Notes: a model not told the origin generated them from the letters alone. 64,000 nucleotides of DNA from Verrucomicrobiota bacterium (GCA_023443455.1 JAEZUE010000105.1:1-64000); one strand, 5' to 3'. Counted from the first letter of the stretch, positions 48,852-58,575 are shown. A program made the numbers and translations.

Positions 48852-50777
48852 ATGCGCTCGCTCCATCTGCTTCCCCCGCCGCAACGCCTCCGGGTCGGGG
48901 CCGGTTCGCTCCCCCTCTCCTCGATCGCCGGCATCGCGCTGCCGCCCGACGCCTCGGCCGGCACCCACGAACTCGCCCGCGCCGTCGAACGCGAGATCGC
49001 CGCGCACACCGACGGCGCCCAGCCTCAGGCCCGCCCGATCCGTTGCACCCTCGGCCAAGGCGCCCCGCAAAGCTACACCCTGAAGATCAACGCCACCGGC
49101 ATCGCCCTCACGGCGGGCGACGACCCCGGCCTGTTCTACGCGCTCCAGACGCTCCGCCAACTCCTCCGCCAATCCGACGCCGACCTCCCGTTCCTGAACA
49201 TCGCCGACGCCCCCGCCTACCCGGTCCGCGGCTTCTACCACGATCTCACCCGCGGCAAGGTCCCTACCCTCGCGACCCTGCTCTCGCTGGTCGAGAAGAT
49301 GGCGTCCTATAAACTCAACCACCTCCAGCTCTACCTCGAGCACACCTTCGCCTTCCGCCACCACCCCGACATCTGGGCCGGCTCGGACCCGCTCACCGCC
49401 GACGACATCCGCACGCTCGACGAGCACTGCGCCCGCCACCACATCGAGCTCGTGCCCTCGCTGAGCACCTTCGGCCACTTCTACACCGCCCTCGTCGCCC
49501 CGCGGAAACAACACCTCAACGAATACGACCTCGACGGCTCCGCCCTGCCCTTCTCCTGGTGGGATCGCATGGGCCACTACACGCTCGACTGCCGCCACCC
49601 CGGATCGTTCGAACTCGTCGCCGAGATGATCCGCGAGCTCCGCCCGCTCTTCCGCTCCGACAAGTTCAACCTCTGCTGCGACGAGACGTTCGACCTCGGC
49701 AAGGGCCGCAACGCCCCCTTCGCCGCCGAGCACGGCGTCGGCCGCCTCTACGTCGACTTCCTCAAGCGGCTCATGGGGGTCGTCCGCGCCGAGGGCGCCG
49801 TACCCATGTTCTGGGGCGACATCGTCGGCAACCACCCCGGACTCGTCCCCGAGGTCCCCGCCGACGCCATCGCACTCGACTGGGACTACTCCGCCGACCT
49901 CCACGACACCAAGAGCGCGCTCTTCCGGCGCGCCGGGCGCGAGTTCTACGTCTGCCCCGGCTGCTGCGGCTGGGATCGGTGGATCAACGATCTCGATACC
50001 GCCACCGCCAACATCCTCGGCTTCGCCCGGCGCGGCCGCCGCACCGGCGCCACCGGGCTGCTCAATACCGACTGGGGCGACCGCGGCCACATCAACTTCC
50101 TCGGCAACAGCTACCACGGCCTCCTGCTCGGCGCCTCCGCCGCCTGGAACACCGCCGGCACCACCGCCGCCGGTTTCGACATCGCCTTCAACGCCCTCGA
50201 GCTGGGCGACGCCACCAGCACCTTCGCCGGCCTGCTGCGCGAGATCGGCTCCGCCGCCGTCGTGCCCTGGAAACTGCTCGTGCTCTGGTTCGACCCCTCG
50301 CCCCACCGGCCCGCCGACTGGTGGGACGCCGCCTCCGGCCTGCCCGTCGGCATCCTGGAGATCGATCCAGCCCACGCCTTCGCCGCCCACCGCCGGATCG
50401 AGACCCTGCGCCGGAGACTGGCCCGCGTCGCCGCAGTCGCCGCACCGCAGGACCCGCTCGCGCTGCTCGAGGCCCTCGTCGGCGCCCACGGGCAGTCGTT
50501 GATGCAGGTCCTCGGCGGCCTGCTCGTCTGTTTCGCGAAGAAGCGGAAGATCCCGCGCGGCATCGATCCCGCGAATGTCGCCAACGATCTGCGACGCTTC
50601 GAGTCCGACGTCTCCTCGCTCTGGCACGCACGCAACCGCCCGTCGGAGTATTTCCGCGTGCGCACCGCGCTGCTCGAAATGGCCCGCCGCCTCGACCGCT
50701 TCGCCCTCGGCCTGCCGCCGCTGCCGACCCAACGCCACAAATTGGCACACTCATCCCGGAGGCGAACCGTGCGGTGA
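48852..50777 (+). CDS. Glycoside hydrolase family 20 (beta-N-acetylhexosaminidase-like)
   Basis: 641 residues. An N-terminal GH20b-like domain (about 1-115, ending LFYALQTLRQLLRQ) precedes the barrel (PVRGFYHDLTRGKVPTLATL, KMASYKLNHLQLYLEHTFAF, ELVPSLSTFGH). The catalytic Asp-Glu pair of GH20 is at about 277-278 in KFNLCCDETFDLGKG. Trp-rich motifs (MFWGDIVGN, ALDWDYSA, NTDWGDRGH) follow. There is no signal peptide, so it probably acts in the cytoplasm on imported GlcNAc/GalNAc glycosides. The C-terminal ~150 residues are helical and charged. The ATG at 48852 fits the domain start; longer in-frame starts overlap oadG. Confidence 0.87.
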   Translation: MRSLHLLPPPQRLRVGAGSLPLSSIAGIALPPDASAGTHELARAVEREIAAHTDGAQPQARPIRCTLGQGAPQSYTLKINATGIALTAGDDPGLFYALQTLRQLLRQSDADLPFLNIADAPAYPVRGFYHDLTRGKVPTLATLLSLVEKMASYKLNHLQLYLEHTFAFRHHPDIWAGSDPLTADDIRTLDEHCARHHIELVPSLSTFGHFYTALVAPRKQHLNEYDLDGSALPFSWWDRMGHYTLDCRHPGSFELVAEMIRELRPLFRSDKFNLCCDETFDLGKGRNAPFAAEHGVGRLYVDFLKRLMGVVRAEGAVPMFWGDIVGNHPGLVPEVPADAIALDWDYSADLHDTKSALFRRAGREFYVCPGCCGWDRWINDLDTATANILGFARRGRRTGATGLLNTDWGDRGHINFLGNSYHGLLLGASAAWNTAGTTAAGFDIAFNALELGDATSTFAGLLREIGSAAVVPWKLLVLWFDPSPHRPADWWDAASGLPVGILEIDPAHAFAAHRRIETLRRRLARVAAVAAPQDPLALLEALVGAHGQSLMQVLGGLLVCFAKKRKIPRGIDPANVANDLRRFESDVSSLWHARNRPSEYFRVRTALLEMARRLDRFALGLPPLPTQRHKLAHSSRRRTVR

Positions 50778-50891
50778 GGCATTTCCTCTCCAAACCCTTT
50801 GTGTTCTCTCGGCTTGTCTCCGCTGCTCCGTGTCCAACGGCCGGGTGTCGGATCGCTCGCCCGGGCGTTGCTGGAAAGACCGACACCCACG

Positions 50892-50926
50892 AAAAAGCCG
50901 CGGGCCGATCACTCGGCGCCGCGGCT
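50892..50926 (-). terminator. Rho-independent terminator of the glycolytic unit
   Basis: On the minus strand AGCCGCGG (complement of 50919-50926) pairs with CCGCGGCT (complement of 50896-50903), then TTTTTC. It lies 24 bp after the tpiA stop. Confidence 0.88.
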
Positions 50927-50949
50927 GAAGGATTGGACGATCAGGAAGC

Positions 50950-51717
50950 TCAGGCCTTGGCGGTGGCGCCGGCCTTCACGAGCTCGAGGAACGACGGGGC
51001 CTGGAGGGCCGCGCCGCCGATCAAGCCGCCGTCGATGTCGGGCTGCGCGAGCAGCTCGGGGGCATTGTCGGGCTTCATCGAACCGCCGTAGAGGATGCGC
51101 ACCTTCTGGGCGGCCTCGCCGTAGAGTTCGGTGAGAAGCTTGCGGATGAACGCGTGGATCTCCTGCGCCTGCTCGGTCGAGGCCACCTTGCCGGTGCCGA
51201 TCGCCCAGACGGGTTCGTAGGCGATCACCACGTCGGCGATCTGCTCCTTGGCCACGCCCTCGAGACCGGCGACGGTCTGGGTGCGGACGACGTCGAAGGC
51301 CTTGCCGGCCTCGCGCTCCTGCAACGTCTCGCCGACGCAGAGGATGGGCTTCAGCTGGGCCTTGAGGGCCGCGATGGTCTTCTGGTTCACGATCGCGTCG
51401 GTCTCGCCGAAGTAGGTGCGGCGCTCGCTGTGCCCGAGGATCACATACGAGCAGAAGAGCGAACGGAGCATGCCAGCCGAGGTCTCGCCGGTGTAGGCGC
51501 CGGAGGCGGCGGCGTGCATGTTCTGCGCGCCGAGCTTGATGTCGGAGCCTTCGAGAACCTTGGAGACGGACTCGATAGCGGTGAAGGGCGGGCAGACGCA
51601 GACTTCGACCGCGGTGGACTTTCCGGCAGCGGCGACGATGGCCTTGGCCAGGTCGGCGCCTTCGGAGGCGGTCTTGTTCATCTTCCAGTTGCCAGCGATG
51701 AGAATTTTACGGGCCAT
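50950..51717 (-). CDS. tpiA: Triosephosphate isomerase
   Basis: 255 residues; interconverts DHAP and glyceraldehyde-3-P. Active-site Asn10/Lys12 (AGNWKMNK), His96 (VILGHSERR), catalytic Glu168 in AYEPVWAIGTG (phosphate loop) and the YGGSMKPDNA / IDGGLIGGAAL phosphate-binding loops. Full length with all catalytic residues. Start MARKILIAGNWK; a longer in-frame start is not supported. It lies 66 bp downstream of pgk, with a terminator after it. Confidence 0.97.
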   Translation of the reverse strand: MARKILIAGNWKMNKTASEGADLAKAIVAAAGKSTAVEVCVCPPFTAIESVSKVLEGSDIKLGAQNMHAAASGAYTGETSAGMLRSLFCSYVILGHSERRTYFGETDAIVNQKTIAALKAQLKPILCVGETLQEREAGKAFDVVRTQTVAGLEGVAKEQIADVVIAYEPVWAIGTGKVASTEQAQEIHAFIRKLLTELYGEAAQKVRILYGGSMKPDNAPELLAQPDIDGGLIGGAALQAPSFLELVKAGATAKA

Positions 51718-51783
51718 GAGATTGGTGGTGTGTGTGTTTGGGAAAAGGATGCGGGCCGGGCGTGGCGCCCGGCCCACGGGAGA

Positions 51784-53040
51784 TCAGCCTTCGAGGGCCG
51801 CGACGCCGGGGAGGACCTTGCCTTCGAGCAGCTCGAGGCTGGCACCGCCACCGGTGGAGCAGTGGGTCACGACCTTGGCGACCTTGAACTTCTTGGCCGC
51901 GGTGGCGGTGTCGCCGCCGCCGACGACGGTGACCGCGCCGGCCTGGGTGGCCGCGGAAATGGCCTCGGCCTGCGCGGCGGTGCCGGCGGCGAACTTGTCG
52001 AATTCGAACACGCCCGCCGGGCCGTTCCAGATGATGGTCTTGGCCGAGAGGATGGTCTCGCGGAAGAGCGCGATCGACTTCGGGCCCACGTCGAGACCCA
52101 TCCAACCGGCGGGGATGCCGGCCTGGTCGTCGACGATCTTGGTCTCGGCATCGGGCGCGAACTTGTCGGCCGCGATGTAGTCGACCGGGAGCACGAGCTT
52201 CACGCCCTTCTCCTTCGCCTTGGCGGCGAGGTCGGCCACGATCTTCGCCCCTTCGGCGTCGAAGAGGCTGGAGCCGATTTCGACGTTCTCGAGGACCTTC
52301 TTGAAGGTGAAGGCCATGCCGCCGCCGATGATGATGGCGTTGGCCTTGTCGAGCAGGTTGCTGATGAGCGGAATCTTGTCGGCGATCTTGGCGCCGCCGA
52401 GGATGGCGAGCAGCGGACGCGCCGGGTTCTCGACCACCTTCGCGAAGGCGACGAGCTCGGCCTCCATGAGGAAGCCGGCGGCCTTCTCGGGCAGGGTGAC
52501 GCCGACCATCGAGGAGTGCGCGCGGTGCGCGGTGCCGAAGGCGTCGTTCACATAGACGTCGGCGAGCTTGGTGAGCGAGGCGCGGAAGGCGGCCACGGCC
52601 TCGGGCGAAGCCTTGATCGATTTCTCGGTGCCGTCGGCCTGCTTCTCCTTCACCTTGCCCTCTTCCTCGATGTGGAAGCGGAGGTTTTCGAGGAGGACGA
52701 CGTCGCCGGCCTTGAGGGCGGCGCAGGCGGCTTCGGTCTCGGCGCCGACGCAGTCGGGCAGGAAGGTCACGGGCTTCTCAAGCAGCTTGGCGAGCTCGTC
52801 GGCGACGGGCTTGAGCGAGAACTTCGGGTTGGCCTTGCCGTCCGGGCGGCCGAGGTGGCTGGCGAGCACGACCGAGGCACCTTGTTCGAGGGCGAACTTG
52901 ATGGTCGGGAGGGCGGCGACGATGCGCGCGTTGTTGGTGATGGCGCCGGTCGCCTTGTCCTGCGGGACGTTGAAGTCGACGCGGATGAAGACGCGTTTGC
53001 CGGCGAGCGCGAGGTCGCGGATGGATTTGAACTTGGCCAT
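51784..53040 (-). CDS. pgk: Phosphoglycerate kinase
   Basis: 418 residues. N-domain RVDFNVPQDKATGAITNNAR and SHLGRPDGK bind 3-phosphoglycerate. The C-domain has GGAKIADKI, IIIGGGMAFTF, the hinge region WNGPAGVFEF and GGGDTATAAKKF with the ATP-binding Gly-rich loop CSTGGGASLELLEG. It produces ATP in glycolysis. gap lies upstream, separated by a terminator-like hairpin at 53099-53145, so pgk-tpiA may be attenuated relative to gap. Confidence 0.97.
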   Translation of the reverse strand: MAKFKSIRDLALAGKRVFIRVDFNVPQDKATGAITNNARIVAALPTIKFALEQGASVVLASHLGRPDGKANPKFSLKPVADELAKLLEKPVTFLPDCVGAETEAACAALKAGDVVLLENLRFHIEEEGKVKEKQADGTEKSIKASPEAVAAFRASLTKLADVYVNDAFGTAHRAHSSMVGVTLPEKAAGFLMEAELVAFAKVVENPARPLLAILGGAKIADKIPLISNLLDKANAIIIGGGMAFTFKKVLENVEIGSSLFDAEGAKIVADLAAKAKEKGVKLVLPVDYIAADKFAPDAETKIVDDQAGIPAGWMGLDVGPKSIALFRETILSAKTIIWNGPAGVFEFDKFAAGTAAQAEAISAATQAGAVTVVGGGDTATAAKKFKVAKVVTHCSTGGGASLELLEGKVLPGVAALEG

Positions 53041-53098
53041 GGGAAAAAGAGGCGGGCGGAGGAAAAGGAAAACGGGGGAGAGGCGGCGCAGTCGGTCG

Positions 53099-53145
53099 AA
53101 AAAGAAAAAGGGCTGAACGCTGATTGGAGTCAGCCTTCAGCCCTT
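53099..53145 (-). terminator. Terminator between gap and pgk
   Basis: Plus-strand arms AAGGGCTGAA (53108-53117) and TTCAGCCCTT (53136-53145) pair. Inside them GCTGA (53119-53123) and TCAGC (53129-53133) pair as well. On the minus strand the stem is followed by T5-C-T5 (53099-53109). A textbook intrinsic terminator placed inside a glycolytic gene series. Confidence 0.85.
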
Positions 53146-53182
53146 CAGAATTTCAGCCTTCAGTGAAGCGCTGCGGCGAAGC

Positions 53183-54229
53183 TCAGAGCTTGGCGGCGAT
53201 CTTCTTGGTCAGCTCGACGACGCGGTTGGAATAACCCCACTCGTTGTCGTACCAGCTGATGAGCTTGAAGAAGTTCTTGTTGAGCTCGATCGAGGAACCG
53301 GCGTCGAAGATCGAGGAGCGCTTGTCGTGGATGAAGTCCGACGAGACGACTTCGTCTTCGGTGTAGCCGAGGATGCCGTCGAGGTAGGTCTCGGACGCCT
53401 TCTTGAGGGCGGCCTTGATCTCGGCGAGGGAGGTGTCCTTGGTGGTCTTGAAGGTCAGGTCGACGACCGAGACGGTCGGGACCGGAACGCGCAGGGCCAT
53501 ACCGGTGAGCTTGCCCTTGACTTCGGGGCAAACGAGCGCAACGGCCTTGGCGGCGCCGGTCGAGGACGGGATGATGTTCTGGGCGGCGGTACGGCCACCC
53601 TTCCAGTCCTTCTTGGACGGGCCATCAACGGTCTTCTGGGTGGCGGTGTAGGCGTGCACCGTGGTCATGAGACCTTCGGCGATGCCGAAGCCTTCCTTGA
53701 GGAGAACGTGCACAACCGGGGCCAAGCAGTTGGTGGTGCAGGAGGCGTTCGAGATGATGTTGTGGTTGGCGTAGTCGATCTTGTCGTCGTTCACGCCGAG
53801 AACCACGGTGATGTCCTCACCCTTGGCCGGAGCGGAGATGATGACCTTCTTGGCGCCAGCGGTGATGTGGCCCTTGGCCTTCTCGGCTTCGGTGAAGAGG
53901 CCGGTGGACTCGATGACGACGTCGACACCGAGCTTGGCCCACGGCAGATCGGCCGGGGTGCGGGCGCTGACGACGAGGATGTCCTTGCCGTTGACCACGA
54001 GGACGTCGTCCTCGGCCTTGTCGGCGGCGGACTTCTTCGAGGCGACGGTGCCGTTGAACTTGCCCTGGGTGGAGTCGTACTTGAGCAGGTAGGCCAGGTT
54101 GTCGGCCGGGACGATGTCACCGACGGCGACGACGTCGAACGTGGTGCCGAGCAGACCCTGCTCAACAAGCGCGCGGAACACGAGGCGGCCGATGCGGCCG
54201 AAACCATTGATTGCAACTTTGACTGCCAT
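53183..54229 (-). CDS. gap: Glyceraldehyde-3-phosphate dehydrogenase, type I
   Basis: 348 residues from ATG 54229 (MAVKVAINGFGRIGRLVFRA). NAD-binding GFGRIGR, ESTGLFTEAEKAKGHI, catalytic Cys164 in SNASCTTNCLAP and His192 in TTVHAYT. The C-terminal segment NEWGYSNRVVELTKKI is standard. The insert VASKKSAADKAEDDVLVVNG (about 62-81) is a little longer than in E. coli. One of the few genes with a clear Shine-Dalgarno (GGAG, 7 nt before ATG), fitting high expression. The leader contains a GC-rich hairpin at 54271-54317. Confidence 0.97.
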   Translation of the reverse strand: MAVKVAINGFGRIGRLVFRALVEQGLLGTTFDVVAVGDIVPADNLAYLLKYDSTQGKFNGTVASKKSAADKAEDDVLVVNGKDILVVSARTPADLPWAKLGVDVVIESTGLFTEAEKAKGHITAGAKKVIISAPAKGEDITVVLGVNDDKIDYANHNIISNASCTTNCLAPVVHVLLKEGFGIAEGLMTTVHAYTATQKTVDGPSKKDWKGGRTAAQNIIPSSTGAAKAVALVCPEVKGKLTGMALRVPVPTVSVVDLTFKTTKDTSLAEIKAALKKASETYLDGILGYTEDEVVSSDFIHDKRSSIFDAGSSIELNKNFFKLISWYDNEWGYSNRVVELTKKIAAKL

Positions 54230-54270
54230 ATTTCTTCTCCGTGGAGGTTGGTTTACTGAGGAATTGATGG

Positions 54271-54317
54271 CGGTGCGTGTCCCCTTCGGCTCCAGGAGCC
54301 GCCGTGCACACGCACCG
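54271..54317 (-). promoter_or_regulatory. Hairpin in the gap leader
   Basis: CGGTGCGTGT (54271-54280) pairs with ACACGCACCG (54308-54317), and CGGCT/AGCCG (54287-54301) forms an inner stem. It lies ~40 nt upstream of the gap start on the minus strand. It could stabilise or regulate the mRNA. The rest of 54230-54575 shows no gene. Confidence 0.35.
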
Positions 54318-54575
54318 GAGCCGGGCAGGACACCGGACGATGCCACGCTTGGCAAGAGGGATGATGACCTGACCAAAAAATGCGCGGAACAGGCCAACGA
54401 GTGCGGAGCACCTCACCCGCGCCCTTTCGCACACCTCTTTGCCCTTATTACACCGCCAGCCACCCCCGAAGCGCACATCTGTGATGCGACCGTACCACAA
54501 AAACGCGCTGTTTGGGGCCGAGACGAAGCCCCTTCCGGGCCAAAGACTGGGCGCTGTTACGGCAAGCGCGGGCCG

Positions 54576-57008
54576 CTACTCCGCCACCCACAGGCCGACG
54601 CCGAAGGCCGGCAGGTAGAGCTCGTCGTCGAGCGGCAGATGCGGCTCCGGCTCGTGGCGCACGAAGAAATGCTCGTGGTCGGCGACCTGCCGCCACTGCG
54701 CGCGCGGCGCTCCGGCCAACGGGATCGTGACCTCGTGCCCGTGGGGGTTGAACGCCACCATCAGCCGGCCGCGCCCCTGGGAGAGATCGGCGTTGAACAC
54801 CACCGCCGCCGCCGTGCTGTCCGGCGCGAACCGGAACACGAAAAAGCCCTCGCTCGGCCGGCTGAACTGCCGCAACAACCGCCCGCGCTCCGACTGCCGG
54901 AAACGGATCCAGTCCGCCACGTAGCGGTGCGTCGTCGGGTAGCGGAAGACCCGCCGGTAATCGAGCGCGTTGATGTCGCCGCGCTGATACGTGTTGGTGA
55001 CCCCGTGCTTGGAGCGGAGGAAATCCTGCCCGGCCGTGATCATCGGGATTCCGACCGAACTCATCAGCACCGCAAACATCAGATGGGTACGCGCGCGGTC
55101 GTTGGCCGTGGGGACGAAGCCGTTGCCGTCGGCATGCTCGGTGATCACGTCGATCCACGTGCGGTCGTCGTGCGACTCGGTGTAGTTGACCGTCTGCGCC
55201 GGCCACTTCGCGAAGTACCAGGGCGAGCCCTTGAGATAGTACTCGAGCCCCTCGCGCGCGCCCTCGCCCCGCACATACGCGGGCAGGAACTTGCGGTAAC
55301 CGTCGTTCCACGACGCCCACCCGGTGTCGGCCAGCTCGCCGGCGATGTGCCCGCGAAAGCTCCACGGCTCGGCGATGAGGATCACGTCGCTCTTCACCTT
55401 CTTCAACGCGGTCTCGATGCGCTTCAACGGCTCGAGCCCGACCAGATCCGCCAGATCGAAGCGGAAGCCGTCCACGCCGTACGCCCGCACCAGATGCGCG
55501 CAACTGTCGATGATCAGGCGCAGGGCCATCTCGGACGAGGCGCGGTAGTCGTTGCCGCAGCCGCTCCAGTTCGTGAGCGAGCCGTCGGGGCCGTCGTCGA
55601 AATAGTAGTGCTTGTCGATGAACATCAGGTGCGACGGTTCTCCCTGGTGGTTGTAAACCACATCGAGGATCACCGCCATGTCCTGTCGGTGAAATGCGGC
55701 GACGAGTTCGCGAAACTCCGCCACCTGCGCCGCCCGCTCCGGATCCGACCCGTAGCTGCTCTCCGGTGCGAACCAGTTCACCGGCATGTAGCCCCAGTGG
55801 TATTCCTCGGTGGTGCGGTTGTCGAATTCCTGGATCGGCTGCAGCTCGACGGCATTCACCCCGAGCTTCTTCAGATGGAAATCGGGGTGCTCGACCCACT
55901 TCGTCAACCCCGCGAACCCGCGCCGCTCCCCCTCCGCGAGCGCCAGCGGCGCCCGGGCGACGAGGTCGCGCACATGCACTTCGGCGATGACGAGGTCCTG
56001 CCACTGCGGTGTGCGGAAATACTCCGGCCGCGGGAAATCCTCCGGCGCGAGGATGATGCCCGGCCCGAGCCGGTCGACCGCCGCCTTGGCGTACGGATCG
56101 AGGATCGGGAACTGCCGGTCGAAATGGCCGAACGCGTTGGCCGGTCCCTCGACGACGAACCAGTAGAACCAGCGGTGCAGTTCGCGATCCAGGCGCAGCT
56201 CCCACACCCCGTTGCGCACATGCTGCAAGGGGAAGAACAAGGCATCCTCCGGTTGGTCGAGGCGCTCGAGCAGCTTCAGCCGCACCCGCCGCGCCCGCGG
56301 CGCGAACAGGCGGAACACCGTCTCGTCGCCCTCGATGTTGGCCCCGAGCTGGGCGTCGGAGCGCAGCTTGAAGAAGAAACCGTCGGGCCGCAGCGTGACC
56401 TTCTGCTCGCCGTCGGCATCGCGCCAGAGCACCGCGAGGTTTTCCGAGAGATCGAGCGGCGCGAAGGTCTCGAAGGCGAAGCGGTGCTGGCCGGTGCGGT
56501 CCGGATCGATCGAGTAGTTGGAATTCCCCGACTCGTCGCGCACCGCGTTCGGCGCGTGCGCCGGCACCTCCAGCCAATGCTGCTCGGCGGTGACGAACTT
56601 GAAGCGCTGATGGCCGTGCGCGAGGAACGGGCCGGCCGGCTTGCGCAGCACGAACACCTCGCGCCCGCCGAAGTCCTCGAGCTTCAGCCGCCACTCCTCG
56701 CGGCCCACCGCCTGCGACCAGCCGTTGAAGTCGCCCGCCAGGTAGATCTGCGCCGTCTTCGGCTCCAGCCAGGGGTACTTTTCCGGTTCGAGCAGAAACC
56801 AGATCTCCTGCCGGTTGCTCACGAAGAAGCCGCTCTCCTCCGCGAAGACCATGCCCGGCATCGGCCGCAGCGAGCGGAACGGCCGCGGGGTCGGCCCGAG
56901 CATGAGCGGCGGCGGCGCCTTGCCGAACCAGTCGCGGGTCAGCTCGACCACGCCCGAATCCGGATTTTCCAGCCAAGCCTGGGCGATGGTGTGACGGCGG
57001 GAACTCAT
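54576..57008 (-). CDS. GH13 alpha-glucan debranching enzyme (pullulanase-like)
   Basis: 810 residues, no signal peptide. The N-terminal part carries CBM48-like beta domains (QIYLAGDFNGWSQAVG; DETVFRLFAPRARRVRLKLL, about 90-330). Barrel motifs follow: VNAVELQPIQEF and HWGYMPVNWFAP, region I DVVYNH, region II VDGFRFDLADL (nucleophile Asp about 518), region III LIAEPWSF (acid Glu about 547) and region IV YTESHDDRTW (Asp about 614). YMPVNWF is the pullulanase/isoamylase type of YNPxxF motif. It likely removes alpha-1,6 branches from glycogen or limit dextrins in the cytoplasm. The exact specificity is uncertain. Confidence 0.87.
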   Translation of the reverse strand: MSSRRHTIAQAWLENPDSGVVELTRDWFGKAPPPLMLGPTPRPFRSLRPMPGMVFAEESGFFVSNRQEIWFLLEPEKYPWLEPKTAQIYLAGDFNGWSQAVGREEWRLKLEDFGGREVFVLRKPAGPFLAHGHQRFKFVTAEQHWLEVPAHAPNAVRDESGNSNYSIDPDRTGQHRFAFETFAPLDLSENLAVLWRDADGEQKVTLRPDGFFFKLRSDAQLGANIEGDETVFRLFAPRARRVRLKLLERLDQPEDALFFPLQHVRNGVWELRLDRELHRWFYWFVVEGPANAFGHFDRQFPILDPYAKAAVDRLGPGIILAPEDFPRPEYFRTPQWQDLVIAEVHVRDLVARAPLALAEGERRGFAGLTKWVEHPDFHLKKLGVNAVELQPIQEFDNRTTEEYHWGYMPVNWFAPESSYGSDPERAAQVAEFRELVAAFHRQDMAVILDVVYNHQGEPSHLMFIDKHYYFDDGPDGSLTNWSGCGNDYRASSEMALRLIIDSCAHLVRAYGVDGFRFDLADLVGLEPLKRIETALKKVKSDVILIAEPWSFRGHIAGELADTGWASWNDGYRKFLPAYVRGEGAREGLEYYLKGSPWYFAKWPAQTVNYTESHDDRTWIDVITEHADGNGFVPTANDRARTHLMFAVLMSSVGIPMITAGQDFLRSKHGVTNTYQRGDINALDYRRVFRYPTTHRYVADWIRFRQSERGRLLRQFSRPSEGFFVFRFAPDSTAAAVVFNADLSQGRGRLMVAFNPHGHEVTIPLAGAPRAQWRQVADHEHFFVRHEPEPHLPLDDELYLPAFGVGLWVAE

Positions 57009-57128
57009 GGCGGGCCCGGAGTCTCCCCCGTTCCGAAACTGCCTCAACAGTATTCTGCACGCTAAATCCCGTCCAACGAGCGGCCTCCGCGGTTGTCCTG
57101 CGCGCACTCCCCTGCCACACCACATTTC

Positions 57129-57686
57129 GTGAACCCGTCAACCGACGACTCCGCGATCCTCGCGATCCAACGGCCCCATCGCGATCTGCTCACCTACTTC
57201 CTGCTCGCCGCGCTGGCCTTCCCGCCGGCCTTCCCAATCCTCGCGGTCGTCCTCTACTTCCGGTACCACACGATGCGGTACACCTTCACCGACGAGGGCA
57301 TCTCCATGCGCTGGGGTATCCTCTTCCGGCGCGAGATCATCCTCAGCTACGCGCGCATCCAGGACATCCACCTGCGCGCCAACTTCGTCGAACGCTGGCT
57401 CGGCCTCGCCCGCATCCTCGTGCAGACCGCCAGCGGCAGCGCCGGCGCCGAGATGACCATCGAGGGCCTCAAGGAATTCGAGGCCGTGCGCGATTTCCTC
57501 TACCACCGCATGCGCGGCGTGAAGGACCCCGCGCACCGCACCCCGCCCGTGCTCGAACCGCGCGACGGCACACCGAACGCCTCCTTCGACCACGAACTCG
57601 CCGCCGCCCTGCGAGAGGTCGCCCACGAACTGCGCGAGACCCGCCGTCTGCTCGCCGAACGCCAACCGCCCGCCGGCCATGTTTGA
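57129..57686 (+). CDS. Membrane protein with bacterial PH (DUF304) domain, first of pair
   Basis: 185 residues from a GTG. Two helices at the N-terminus (TYFLLAALAFPPAFPILAVV, about 18-37) precede a bPH2 domain: YTFTDEGISMRWGILFRREI, LSYARIQDIHLRANFVERWLGLARILVQTASG. This is the YdbS/YdbT-type pattern, proposed to work in membrane or cell-wall stress. A helical tail (about 145-180) follows. The stop overlaps the next gene by 8 nt, so the two products probably form a complex. Confidence 0.85.
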   Translation: MNPSTDDSAILAIQRPHRDLLTYFLLAALAFPPAFPILAVVLYFRYHTMRYTFTDEGISMRWGILFRREIILSYARIQDIHLRANFVERWLGLARILVQTASGSAGAEMTIEGLKEFEAVRDFLYHRMRGVKDPAHRTPPVLEPRDGTPNASFDHELAAALREVAHELRETRRLLAERQPPAGHV

Positions 57687-58575
57687 CCGTATCCGTTCCA
57701 TCGTGTTGCGGGTCCTGCGCGTGCCCGCCGAGCCCACCCCGCCACTCGGCGCACCAGGCTCGATCCGCGTCTTCCGCGCCGCGCGCAACTTCTACCGACT
57801 CCGCCTCGCCGAGTGGTCGCTCGCCCAGCTCGGCGCCGCCATCGGTATCGCGTTCTCCATCGTCTTCCTCTTCGCCGTCGAACGGGAGGTCGAGCGCGCC
57901 CGTCATCAAAACCCGGACAATCCGGCATCGTCGGTCATCGTCATCCCGCGCGGGAACGCGAGCCCGGTCGAGCGAGCCCTCACGCCCTACCGTCAAGCGG
58001 TGGCGTTCGCCGCCACGCTCCCTCCCCACGTGCTCCTGATCCTCGACCTCGTGAAGATCGGCGGCGTGCTGGTCTTCCTCCTCCAGCTTCCCTTCAGTTA
58101 CGCGGCCGTGCGCCTCGAATACGAACAACACTGGTACATCGTCACCGACCGCAGCCTGCGCATCCGCCACGGCCTCGTCGCGATGACCGAGTCCACGATG
58201 AGCTTCGCCAACCTCCAACAGGTCGTCGTGCACCAGGGCCCGCTCCAGCGCCTGCTCGGCCTCGCCGACGTGCGCGTGCAGTCGGCCGGCGGCGGCGAAC
58301 GCCGCGACCACGGCAAGAAGCACGAGGAATCGCTCCACATCGGTGTCTTCCGCGGCGTGGCCAACGCCGACGAAATCCGCGACCTCATCCTCGAACGCCT
58401 ACGCCTCTTCCGCGAAACCGGCCTCGGCGATTCCGACGAAACTCGCCACACCCAGCCGGCCAACGCCCCGGCAACCCCGGAGCCCCAGCTCTCCACCGAC
58501 ACCGAAACCCTCGCCGCCGCCCGCGAGGTCCTCGCCGAAGCCCGCGCCCTGCGCTCCGCGCTCGAGCAATCCTGA
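57679..58575 (+). CDS. Membrane protein with bacterial PH (DUF304) domain, second of pair
   Basis: 298 residues. Two transmembrane regions (AQLGAAIGIAFSIVFLFAVE, about 49-68; LLILDLVKIGGVLVFLLQLP, about 118-137) flank a loop. The bPH2 domain is WYIVTDRSLRIRHGLVAMTE...FANLQQVVVHQGPLQRLLGLADVRVQSAGG. The tail is long and Glu/Ala-rich. YdbT proteins usually contain several such domains; here they are split over two overlapping genes. The function is unproven. Confidence 0.85.
   Translation: MFDRIRSIVLRVLRVPAEPTPPLGAPGSIRVFRAARNFYRLRLAEWSLAQLGAAIGIAFSIVFLFAVEREVERARHQNPDNPASSVIVIPRGNASPVERALTPYRQAVAFAATLPPHVLLILDLVKIGGVLVFLLQLPFSYAAVRLEYEQHWYIVTDRSLRIRHGLVAMTESTMSFANLQQVVVHQGPLQRLLGLADVRVQSAGGGERRDHGKKHEESLHIGVFRGVANADEIRDLILERLRLFRETGLGDSDETRHTQPANAPATPEPQLSTDTETLAAAREVLAEARALRSALEQS

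Noticed and set aside
54099..57065. 988-codon plus-strand ORF opposite gap and the GH13 gene
   Set aside because: Antisense shadow; the minus-strand GH13 gene has all catalytic motifs.
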